From the NCBI GenBank assembly GCA_963575745.1, contig CAUYUJ010003581.1:118798-143797 (forward strand): a stretch of DNA of 25,000 nt, given 5' to 3'. Origin of the DNA: Prorocentrum cordatum. Taxonomy: Eukaryota; Sar; Dinophyceae; Prorocentrales; Prorocentraceae. Positions 17,570-25,000 of this stretch are shown here, one piece after another; positions within the stretch are counted from its first letter, which is position 1; every line of letters starts with the position of its first letter. The notes beneath the pieces are model-generated. The model was not told the DNA's origin and did no database searches. It worked only from the letters and a program-made list of their open reading frames with translations. Made by a program: the position numbers and the translations under genes.

Positions 17570-17629
17570 TGGATAGCACGTCGCGCCGAGACGCGGTGGT
17601 CTAGAACTGGCGGAGCGACACGCTATCCA
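17570..17629. repeat. Imperfect 15-bp inverted repeat
   Basis: TGGATAGCACGTCGC (17570-17584) pairs with GCGACACGCTATCCA (17615-17629) at 13 of 15 positions with a 30-nt loop. A tRNA was considered; no cloverleaf or T-loop could be found. Confidence 0.5.
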
Positions 17630-18050
17630 GAAGTTCCTGCCCGTAGGCCGCCTGACCTCGCGCAATGGGCCCCCGCGATGCGCGAGGCGCGGCCGTCTTC
17701 GCGCCCCCGCGCCGCCGACGTGTGGAAGAGTGCCTCGCTGGACCAGGCCGTGATGTGCGGAGGGCGGTTCACCTGCGGGCGACCTGGGCGCACCACTTCT
17801 CCCCCTCCTCCTCCCCTCTCCCCGTTCCGCCAGCCAGAAGGTCGCAACGGGCACGCCCGCTACGCTTTGCAGGCGGGCCCGCCGCCTGACGGCTGCCGCC
17901 CCTGGAGCGCGTGTTGTCTGGCCGCAGGGCCTCCCATCCTGACCTGCCTTCCTTCCTGCCTCATCCCTCCCCTTCCCACCCGCCCCCTCCCCTGCTCCCC
18001 CGTTTCACCCCCTTCCATCAGCCACTCCCCTCCATCACTTCCACCCCCGC
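17630..18050. other. GC-rich to pyrimidine-rich spacer, no gene seen
   Basis: GC-rich DNA passes gradually into C/T-rich DNA from about 17940. The 299-codon plus frame at 17555-18454 becomes poly-Pro over the microsatellite and is not called as a gene. Confidence 0.4.
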
Positions 18051-18051
18051 C

Positions 18052-18080
18052 CAACCCACCCACCCACCCACCCACCCATC
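18052..18080 (+). repeat. (CCCA)n microsatellite
   Basis: Six CCCA/ACCC units lie within a pyrimidine-rich stretch. The opposite strand has regularly spaced GGG runs. Confidence 0.85.
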
Positions 18081-18130
18081 TATCCACACTACACCTCGCC
18101 ATGTTCCTGTACATCCGCTTCCTCCTCCTG

Positions 18131-18310
18131 GTCCTCTCGTCCACTCCAACTCCTCCTCCTCCTCCTCCTCCTCCTCCTCCTCCTCCTCCTCCTCCTCCTC
18201 CTCCTCCTCCTCCTCTTCCACCTCCTCCTCCTCCTGATCATCATCATCCTCATCCTCCTCATCCTTCTCATCCTCATCCTCCTCCTCCTCCTCTTCATCC
18301 TCCTCCTCCT
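18131..18310 (+). repeat. 20-bp module plus (TCC)n, upstream copy
   Basis: GTCCTCTCGTCCACTCCAAC (18131-18150) is followed directly by (TCC)n and then TCA/TCC-mixed repeats. The same 20 bp with one change (G for T) followed by (TCC)n occurs at 24511-24608, on the other side of the retrotransposon. The upstream copy could be the 3' tail of a severely truncated related element, or part of a duplicated target. Confidence 0.8.
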
Positions 18311-18398
18311 CGTCCTCTCGTGGGAGTTGGGCACCCACTCACAGCTTTCGTCGAAGCCTGGGCGGTCGAGCTGCGCGCTGCCGTCCAGAGCGGGCCCC

Positions 18399-19410
18399 AT
18401 GCCCAAGGCGCGGCCGTATACGGTGTGCGGCTCGTGTGGTGGCTGGGTCTATGACTGGAAGCTGCAGAGGTCGGGTGGCTGGTGTGACAAGTGCAACGAT
18501 TTCATCAACCCCGTCATGCAGCGCACGAAGGACAAGGAGAAGCCACCCTGGTGGAAGGATGGAAGTCCTAACCTCACGCCCGAACAGGAGCCGGATGCGA
18601 TCATCAAGAAGTTCGAGGCCCAGCAGGGTGGCTACAAGGTGCAAGTGGATTTGCAGGCCCTCCGCGACTTCAAGGGCCAGGTCGTGAAAGGCCATCCCGA
18701 AGAAGCCGAAGAGAGAGGTCCCACAGAGCCTGGCGCTCAAGCAGGCGGTCAACAAGAAGGAGCAGGCTCAGAAGGAGTTGGACACAGCGACGTCGGCGGT
18801 CATACTTGCTCAGAAGCGCATGGAAGATGAGCATGCGAAGGTTTTGGACGAGTACTACACCAGGACGAAGCCGTCGCCCCTGGTGGTGCCGCCTGACCCC
18901 AACAAGGAGTGGAAGGCCCCTGAGGTCGACGAGGCGATCTTCGAGGATTTGGACGAGTACCAGCCCGAGGAGCGCGACAAGCTGCTCAAGTTCAAGGAGG
19001 ACATGCAGGCGCTCGCGGAGCTGGTCAACAATGCGCACGCGCAGTACAAGCAGTTTGACAACCTGGCGAAGCAGGCTAAGGAGATGCGCAATGCGCACCT
19101 CGAGGCGAAGAGACGCAAAGTTGGGGAAGAGGGCGCTGTGGCGCCACCGAAGGCAACGCAGAAGTTGGAGGAGCACGAGCAGTCGACAGCTGGGGCATCG
19201 CAGGAGGTTGCTGGGCAACAGACGAGCCGCGAGACCAAGCGCAAGGGAGCCGCCCAGCGCCTCAAGTAGGAGCCCCAGCAGCGCATCGAGAAGGCCAGGT
19301 CGACAGCCACAGCGAGCCCTGCGGCCCGTTTGGCCCCTGCGAGCAGCCAGAAGGACAACGACGAGGACGACGCGATGGGGGTGGCTGTCAAGGATCAGTC
19401 TACTCTTTAG
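18399..19410 (+). pseudogene. LINE N-terminal region: Cys motif and coiled coil
   Basis: This would be the nucleic-acid-binding N-terminal part (ORF1-like) of the element. I place the start at the ATG at 18399, because MPKARPYTVCGSCGGW follows at once and the upstream residues are unrelated. A C-x2-C-x15-C-x2-C motif (CGSC and CDKC) covers about residues 10-32, followed by a PPWW patch. Near 18688 the frame must change by one base: the first frame turns into Gly/Glu-rich nonsense, while the next reads PKKPKREVPQSLALKQAVNK and continues with heptad-like charged helices (EERDKLLKFKEDMQALAEL, KQAKEMRNAHLEAKRRKV). That frame has a TAG at 19267-19269, reads on (EPQQRIEKARST) and stops at 19408-19410, where the endonuclease frame takes over. 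A basic tail with KRK and RRK clusters is seen. It may originally have been fused to the endonuclease ORF. Confidence 0.75.
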
Positions 19411-21229
19411 CATCGTCTTCGCCAATAATACGACATGGGGGCCCTCGGCCCGAAAGTTCCTCAACGAGCCAGGCAACAACATGGACGTTTTCATGATGTG
19501 CGAGACACATCTGGCGGCAGCGAAGATCAAGGATGTGACAAGAGTGGTGGCGAATGATGGGTGGAAGCTCATGGCGACGGCGGCTAAGAGCACGGGCCGC
19601 TCCACCACGGGCACCTCAGGTGGTGAATGCATCGCCATCAGGTCGCATGTGGCGGCGACAGGGTACGATGACCTGAGGATGCGAATGGTCAAGGAGGGCT
19701 ACTGTGACCCGTTCGTGGGGTTCTCGGCGGCTACGGTCCACTTGAAGGGCGGCAACGTGGTGCTCGCGTCGGGCTACCTCCTCCCGAAGGACGGTTTCGG
19801 CGGCGCCAACCAGGCGCGCATCGCGGCAATGTCGGCGTTTGTGAAGTCACTTACGGACCCGTGGGTGATCGTGGCGGACTGGAACATCCCCTACGTGAAG
19901 ATGAAGGACTCCCAGTGGCTGGAGCAGATAGGGGGTAATCTCATCAAGGCGGACGCCCTGGTCACATGCGACAAAGGCAAGGGCAGCTTGATTGACTACG
20001 GAACCGTAAGGAGTGACATGCATCACAGATTGTCATTGACTGTGCTACTCAGCGTGCCGTGGAGAACACACTGTGGGCTGCGACTGCACCTGCATGGAGC
20101 AGGTCAGTCATGGTTTCATCGAGCAGCGGCACTCCCGAGGCCACTGCCAGGGCTGAGGAGGCCCAAGAAGCAGCCCGACCCGAGTAGCAAGCGGTCCTTG
20201 AAGCGCCAGCAGGAGAAGCAGAAGCGCCTCGACCGCCTTGACACGGAGTACCAGAATGCATGCAGCGAGATTCTAGAGGACGACCACGAGGACACGGAGG
20301 AGGCACCTTACTCCATACCGCTTGACCTGTGGCAGAATACGGTGAAGTTTACGGACACCCACTATGAGCTGACTGAAGAAATGAAGACGATGGGTGATTA
20401 CCTTACGTATGGCAGCAAGGAGACCTGGGACGCTGAGCATCGTATCACGAAGGCGCATGGCCAGTGGGTCACTTGTGTGGAGAAGGCAACCCTGATATCG
20501 AGCAGCATCGAGGAGACACAACATGACGCCTACATGGGGCGAGCAGCTGGACTAGGAGTCAGACGGGTGCGTGCGAGGCCTACACCAAGACGCACACCTC
20601 TGATGTATGCGGCGGCAGAGCACTGGAGCATCTGCATGACGTTGCTGACGAGGTACCTGGCTTTACGCAGACACGACTCGGATCCTAGGCAGCAGAGGCA
20701 GTGCGTGAAGCAGTTCAAGGAAGGGATCATGGTGCTGAAGCAGCTCAACCAGGAGGAAGTCTTCGGCAATAACATCACGGACGATGAAAGGTTGGCAGTG
20801 TATGAGACGGCCACTACCGCCAAGACGATGAATGTGCAGGAGCTAGAAGAGTACACCCACGAGGTGGAGCGCCATGAGACCATTGCCCATGCGCGCGGCA
20901 TTCCCATTCAAGGGCAGGAGTTTGCCAAGTGGGCGAAGCAGACCTGGATCAAGGCACCAGGCGCGCTACATCGCCACGCGAAGGGGAAGGCGGCGCCTGC
21001 AGTGGATGTGACCATCGGCATCGGGAGGCAGATCGCGGACCCTGACACGGTGATGGCGCACAAGTCGGAGTACTGAGAGGGGATCTGGACCGACCCCGTT
21101 GACACCAGGCAGCAGCTAAAGGAACTCCCCCACCAGCTCTCGAAGGGGGCGTTGGAGGGGGAACTGCCAGACCTCACGTTGGAGAGCATTGACAGGGTGG
21201 TCAACAGGATGAGTGACGCGAAGGCCTAG
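19406..21229 (+). pseudogene. LINE ORF2: EEP endonuclease and linker
   Basis: This part would nick target DNA to prime reverse transcription. The endonuclease domain spans about 19406-20085 (about 227 codons, a normal length). Visible elements are FANNTTWG at the start, CETH with the metal-binding Glu at 19502-19504, SGGECIAIR, SGYLLP, VADWN with Asp at 19877 and Asn at 19883, and a final PWRTHCGL whose His (20069) occupies the place of the usual SDH motif. Thus the catalytic set E, D, N, H appears present. The linker (about 20086-21229) is charged and helical (SKRSLKRQQEKQKRLDRL). The frame is open from 18806, but before about 19405 it is an Arg-rich shadow of the N-terminal region. A TGA stop at 21074-21076 and a TAG at 21227-21229 break the linker; the protein-like sequence continues past both. 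Confidence 0.85.
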
Positions 21230-22740
21230 GGTTTTGACTCCCTGGGACCTGGCGCCATCCGACGCTTACCCGAGCCCGCTCGAGAGCAACTGCGCGGCCT
21301 CATCCAGTATGCGGAGGAGAATTGCGCGTGGCCGAGGCAGTGTTCAGTGACGAGATGTGCGTTAGCGGCGAAGCCCAAGGGAGGCGACAGAGCATTGGGA
21401 ATGGTTACGGTGGTACCGAAGATTTGGAGCAAGGTGAGAGCTACGTTGATTGAGTCCTGGTCCCAGGAGCTGACTGACCACTGGGACACGGCGCTGAGAG
21501 GGTCATCAGCGCTACGAGCTGGCTTGGTCAGAGCGTGTATGGACGAAGCTGGCACATCCTTGGGCTTCAGTTCACTCACATTGCTATAAACATCGAGAAG
21601 TTCTATGACTCGGTGTCTCTGGCCCAACTGATACGGATTGCGAGAAGGATTGGCTACCCAGCGGCCCTAATCTCCTTGGAGGTCCAGCAACGTTTGGCTC
21701 CGAGGTTCCTACAACAGAGTTCAGTTTTGAGCAGAGTGGTTTTGCCGTCTCGTTCTCTGGTTGCCGGGTCCCCGAGGGGCGCGGTCCTGGCCAAACTGTG
21801 TTTGCACCCTATTCTGGACATGGTGCATAGGCGGTCGCCCGCTGCGGGACTCTGGACGTTCGTTGACGACACGACGGCGGGGTGTGAAGGTAGCCGCGCC
21901 TCGGTTGGGCCCGCGATGATAACCACCGCCATGGACAGGAAGACAGGTCTGGAGGACCAGCGTATGGTCATCTCGTATAAGACAGTCTTGCTCGGCTCGA
22001 ATCCAAGCATCACCAGGAGAGTCGCGGGCCAGTTACGCGCTCGAAGACTACCTGTGTCGGCAGTCACGGAAGCGGTGGACCTGGGCCTGGACACATCGGC
22101 GGGGCGCAAGCGGTCTATACGGAAGCTGAGATCACGGATCAAGAGTGCGAGCAGGAGAGCAAGCCAGATACGCAGGCTTCGGAGGATTGGAGCCCTTTCA
22201 AAGATTGCACGGTCGCTATGGAGCACTGGGGCGGTACCCCAGGCACTATATGGTCATCAAGTGGTGGGGCTGAGCAGACAAATGGTATTGCAGTTGCGAC
22301 GGCAGGCTGGGATCATGATTAGTGGCGCTGCCAAGGGCCGCTGCCTTACTACGACGTTGGGATGTGACCCGACGGTCCAGGACCCAGCAGTGTATACCTC
22401 CACCCAAGTGATCAAGGAATGGATAACAACGTGGCAGAGGAACCCACACCTGCATGGACGAGTATGTGCAGCGTGGGGTGGTATTCGCGACCGACTACAA
22501 CGATCTGGAGTGCGACGCTGGAGCTCGGTACGTGGACCGATCTCAGCATTGATAGCTACACTGATGGACATGGGATGGGACCCAGCTACGGCAACATCAT
22601 GGCTACGACCTACGGAGTGTGACGACGACCCTGTGGACCAGTGGGATACCCCAACGGCTGGAGACCCAGGCTTCACTCCAACAGGCAGCTTCCAGGCACT
22701 CTTCGAGGACGCGGAGGCTGACATCCGAGGATACCTTTGG
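21230..22740 (+). pseudogene. LINE ORF2: reverse transcriptase domain
   Basis: This domain would copy the element RNA at the nicked target. The fingers motif AAKPKGGDRALGMV lies at about 21366-21407, in the endonuclease frame. That frame ends at TAA 21587-21589 and the next frame continues at INIEKFYDSV (motif A, about 21586-21615), so one base is missing here. The first Asp of motif A, a catalytic metal ligand, reads Asn (AAC 21589-21591), right at the break. Motif B is AGSPRGAVLAK (about 21763-21795), motif C is FVDD (Asp pair 21865-21870, intact), and a motif D-like GLEDQRMVISYKT follows near 21950. The region to about 22740 (TLGCDPTVQDPAVY, WDPATATSW) is the RT-to-RNase H connection. Near 22740 the frame shifts again. 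The Asn and the frameshifts imply an inactive enzyme. Confidence 0.85.
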
Positions 22741-24407
22741 ATGGGCAGCCACAAAACATATTGCTGGTCAAGACCTGGCAGGCGGCGCGGACATGTATCA
22801 GATTGTGAGAGAGCAGAAACTGTTGGAACGTACGAATCAGATGGAGCTGGTGGCAACCAACATCACCGTCGTATCCGCTGGCCAGCGGTATAAGGAGCGA
22901 GTGGTGGAGGAGGGCTACCAGGTGGACCCTGTGTGCGCCCGTTGCGGGAAAAGCCCTGAGCCCCTCTTCCATCGCATTTGGCACTGTGAGAGGAATGTAG
23001 GCCACGACGATTTTGAGCGCACGCAGTTTTTGGTCCCGCAAGCGTGTGCTCGACACGAATCCGAACCGAGTTTGTGGCTTCGGGGCCTCCCTCCCTCCTA
23101 CCTTACCCGCCCCCGCTTCGATGAGGAGGCGATCCGAGGATTGGAGGAGAGGTTTGGAGGCCCTGGGGGTTTTGCGAGCTGTCGCCACGGCGAGGAACTC
23201 CACATTTTTGGAGATGGCTCAGGCGGCAAGTTTTCTGACGATCCCCGTAGGAGAAGGTGCGGAGCGGCGATCACTGCGCTCCGACCGACAGAGTATGGTT
23301 TCGAGTTAGGTGTTGCGTTGTGTCGCCCGTTACCTGGAGACAAACAGTCTGTTCCCAGGGCGGAGGTGTTTGCTTTCTCTATGGCGCTGTCGGAGGTCCC
23401 AGGTCCGCTCATTTTTGTGACCGACCATCTGGCTATTTTCCGTTCGTGGAAGGACCGCCTGGAGGTCCCGCGCCCTGGAGGCCAAAATGAGGACCTGTGG
23501 ACCGAGGCGCGACTGTTGTGGGAAGCGAGGCCAGACAAAGATAAGTTGGAGGTTGTCTGGACCCTATCCCATTTAGATGATAACCCAGAGCAGCTTGAGA
23601 CCCCTCTCGAACTGTTTTACGCTTGCGGCAATATGACTGCTGACCAGTGGGCGGGGAGGGCTTCGGAGCTGGCGGGGGAGAGGGGGCTTCTCGCTGACAT
23701 GCCTGATACAGATCAGGTGGACGCGCTGGCGGCGTTGATCCGACGCCGTGCGCGTAGAGCGATGATCGATGCCTCTGCTGCAGAGCCCCGCGCCAGATCT
23801 TCCCGGCCTTTGGCAGTGCCTAGAATGGCTAAGCGTGACAGAATCCTGGCGGCGTCGGCCCACCAACTGAGGAAGTGTGAGTCGAAGTGGGTGTGTTTGC
23901 GGTGTAACATGGTGGTGGCCGACGCTTTGTTTCAGAGTTCTGCAGAGAGCCCGTGCGCCAGCGCATCCTCTTTGAGCGTGGAAGCCTGCCCACTGGCCCC
24001 AGCGGCGGTCAGGCTGGCAGCGGCGGAGGTCCACGTCTCCCACCGAATGAGTTTTCCCCCGTTGGTTCATTTCGGTTTGCTCCACCTGCGGCAGGTACCA
24101 CACGATCGACCCTCGGGGGTTGACGTACCGTTGTGAGAGACCCTCGGCGAAAGGTAAAGAGAACTTGAATCGGTTGAGTCAGGGGCGCTTTCCACGTAGA
24201 GAAGCCCCCCCCAAGCCTATTTTGGCAGCCATGGCGGAGAGGGAGCGTCTGATTCTGTCGTCGAGTGTCGTCGTCGATGTTCCTTGCAGTGCTCCCTCCC
24301 AGCCGCAGGCCTCTCCTCCCCCCACCCCTTCCAGACGAGAAGGCCCAGGCGGCGATGCTGCTGCGGGGAGGACCCGCCATCGCGCGAGACCCCCGCAGCC
24401 CGCCTAG
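22741..24407 (+). pseudogene. LINE ORF2: C2HC motif, RNase H and C-terminal Cys region
   Basis: RNase H would remove the RNA strand after reverse transcription. After AGGADMYQIVREQ the sequence shows CARCGKSPEPLFHRIWHC (C-x2-C-x8-H-x4-C, about 22934-22987), like the zinc motif between RT and RNase H in other LINEs. RNase H follows: FGDGSGG (Asp 23213), VPRAEV (Glu 23363), VTDH (Asp 23423) and TADQWAGRAS (Asp 23642), so the four acidic residues are present in order. A WVCLRC motif lies near 23890. Around 24074 the frame shifts by one; the new frame reads SVCSTCGRYHTIDPRGLTYR, then KENLNRLSQGRFPR, and stays open to the stop at 24405-24407. The sense past about 24240 is doubtful. The original ATG at 22619 is an accident of the broken frame. 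Confidence 0.85.
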
Positions 24408-24505
24408 GGTGTGGGGTGGAGGTGTGTGCTCGGAGGGATCAGGCCTCCCTGTTGAATGGCCTCTAGGGCCGAGGACAGCGGTCCGCACTCAGCTAATCCG
24501 GCTAA
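24408..24505 (+). other. Probable 3' untranslated end of the LINE
   Basis: About 100 bp of GC-rich DNA after the last open frame contains a GCTAATCCGGCTAATCC direct repeat just before the 15-bp flanking repeat. No poly(A) signal or A-tail is seen; a TCC microsatellite follows instead. Confidence 0.45.
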
Positions 24506-24510
24506 TCCTC

Positions 24511-24608
24511 GTCCTCTCGTCCACGCCAACTCCTCCTCCTCCTCCTCCTCCTCCTCCTCCTCCTCCTCCTCCTCCTCCTCCTCCTCCTCCTCCTCCTCCT
24601 CCTCCTCC
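24511..24608 (+). repeat. 20-bp module plus (TCC)n, downstream copy
   Basis: GTCCTCTCGTCCACGCCAAC (24511-24530) is followed by about 26 TCC units, almost without interruption. The module differs from 18131-18150 at one position and enters the TCC repeat in the same phase. If the LINE ends in a microsatellite tail, this would be it. Confidence 0.85.
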
Positions 24609-24752
24609 CGCAACTCGTCCTCCCCCGTACGCTTTCATTCGGAAAAAGCCCTCCCTGTCGCACCCCCAGACGTGTCAGTAGGGTAGACTGGGCGTGTCAA
24701 CTGAAACTTCCTCACCACTTATGATCCTGAACCTTGAAATTTGCGGCAGCGT

Positions 24753-25000
24753 CACGGATGGAGAGGGGGCAGTTATTCAAATGTGGCTCTCGCAGTAGCG
24801 CCGAACACATTCGTCAGAAAAGCGTGCAACTGCTTCATGGATGGAGGGCGAGTCGTGTTGAACCTGTTGGTCTCCCCTTCGCGCCGCGCACATTGTTCTT
24901 ACAACACTTCACCAGCTTCAAGGATAATAGGCGGTTCCTTTTCAACATGTGGCTATCGATCGCATTACGCCGCGCACCTTCGTCTCAAACAATTCCCACA
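24753..25000 (+). repeat. 83-bp tandem satellite, three units, runs off the window
   Basis: Units start at 24753, 24836 and 24919 (83, 83 and at least 82 bp). Shared words in order are GGATRGAG or GGATAATAG, a GTT block, TCAAMATGTGGCTMTCG (units 1 and 3), GCGCCGCGCACATT, TTCGTC and a CTGCTT or CAGCTT unit end. Units 1 and 3 match best in the middle, units 2 and 3 in the GCCGCGCAC part. A weaker unit may precede at about 24670-24752. No coding sequence is recognised. Confidence 0.75.

Larger units (their letters stand above)
18307..24520 (+). mobile_element. Non-LTR (LINE) retrotransposon, decayed copy
   Basis: The coding content appears in LINE order: a CxxC-type Cys motif with coiled coil, an EEP/APE-like endonuclease, a reverse transcriptase with GSPRG and FVDD motifs, a C2HC motif, RNase H and C-terminal Cys motifs. 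There are no LTRs, protease or integrase. RNase H together with an APE-type nuclease places it broadly with I/R1-like LINE architectures; a finer clade is not claimed. The reading changes frame near 18688, 19405, 21585, 22740 and 24074 and meets in-frame stops at 19267, 21074 and 21227. Exact 15-bp direct repeats (TCCTCGTCCTCTCGT) lie at 18307-18321 and 24506-24520. These might be target-site duplications, but the sequence is close to the surrounding TCC repeats, so the true ends are uncertain. No poly(A) tail is seen. Confidence 0.9.

Noticed and set aside
17570-17629. tRNA-like segment with GGTGGTCTAGAACTGG
   Set aside because: No T-arm sequence, no acceptor stem pairing and no anticodon stem could be placed.
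18806-19405. Arg/Ser-rich N-terminal extension of the endonuclease frame
   Set aside because: It is the shadow of the coiled-coil frame, which has the sensible protein sequence here. Real endonuclease sequence begins near 19406.

Overview
The window looks like nuclear DNA of a dinoflagellate. The evidence is a non-LTR retrotransposon with a Cys-rich N-terminus, EEP endonuclease, reverse transcriptase and RNase H of the type common in dinoflagellate genomes, a possible relic of the dinoflagellate spliced leader, very GC-rich spacers, and an extreme load of minisatellites and (TCC)n/(GGA)n tracts. The assignment is an inference, because no rRNA, tRNA or intact cellular gene is present to anchor it. 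Almost every long open frame on both strands is a translation of simple repeats and I do not call it a gene.

Layout. Positions 1-2340 hold a roughly 16-bp minisatellite (371-889) and purine-rich (GGA)n/(GGGA)n tracts. Positions 2340-4150 hold an AT-richer patch, two foldbacks (2841-2936 and the large 3766-3935) and two copies of a dispersed repeat. Positions 4386-7082 hold a (GGA)n tract, a CCAAGA-type minisatellite and about 0.9 kb of nearly pure (TCC)n. Positions 7083-9240 hold gene-free sequence, the possible spliced-leader relic (7934-7950), a CCGTCGCC minisatellite and a period-5 array. Positions 9245-11032 hold several inverted repeats, including a 53-bp near-perfect palindrome inside short inverted repeats and a 24-bp inverted pair bracketing about 640 bp. 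Positions 11205-14835 mix AT-rich microsatellites, purine tracts and four of the five copies of a roughly 100-bp dispersed repeat; the fifth is at 9245. Positions 14868-16852 are a sharply bounded AT-rich block built on a decayed 5-bp period. Positions 16853-18310 are GC-rich spacer ending in (CCCA)n and (TCC)n. Positions 18307-24520 are the retrotransposon. The last 250 bp run into an 83-bp tandem satellite.

The only recognisable protein-coding content is the retrotransposon on the + strand. Its parts are in the expected order: N-terminal Cys motif and coiled coil, EEP endonuclease, linker, reverse transcriptase, C2HC motif, RNase H, C-terminal Cys motifs. The reading is broken by several frame changes and in-frame stops, and the first catalytic Asp of the RT is not present, so this copy is almost certainly inactive. 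It lies between two copies of a 20-bp module followed by (TCC)n. The rest of the window reads as repeat-derived intergenic DNA.
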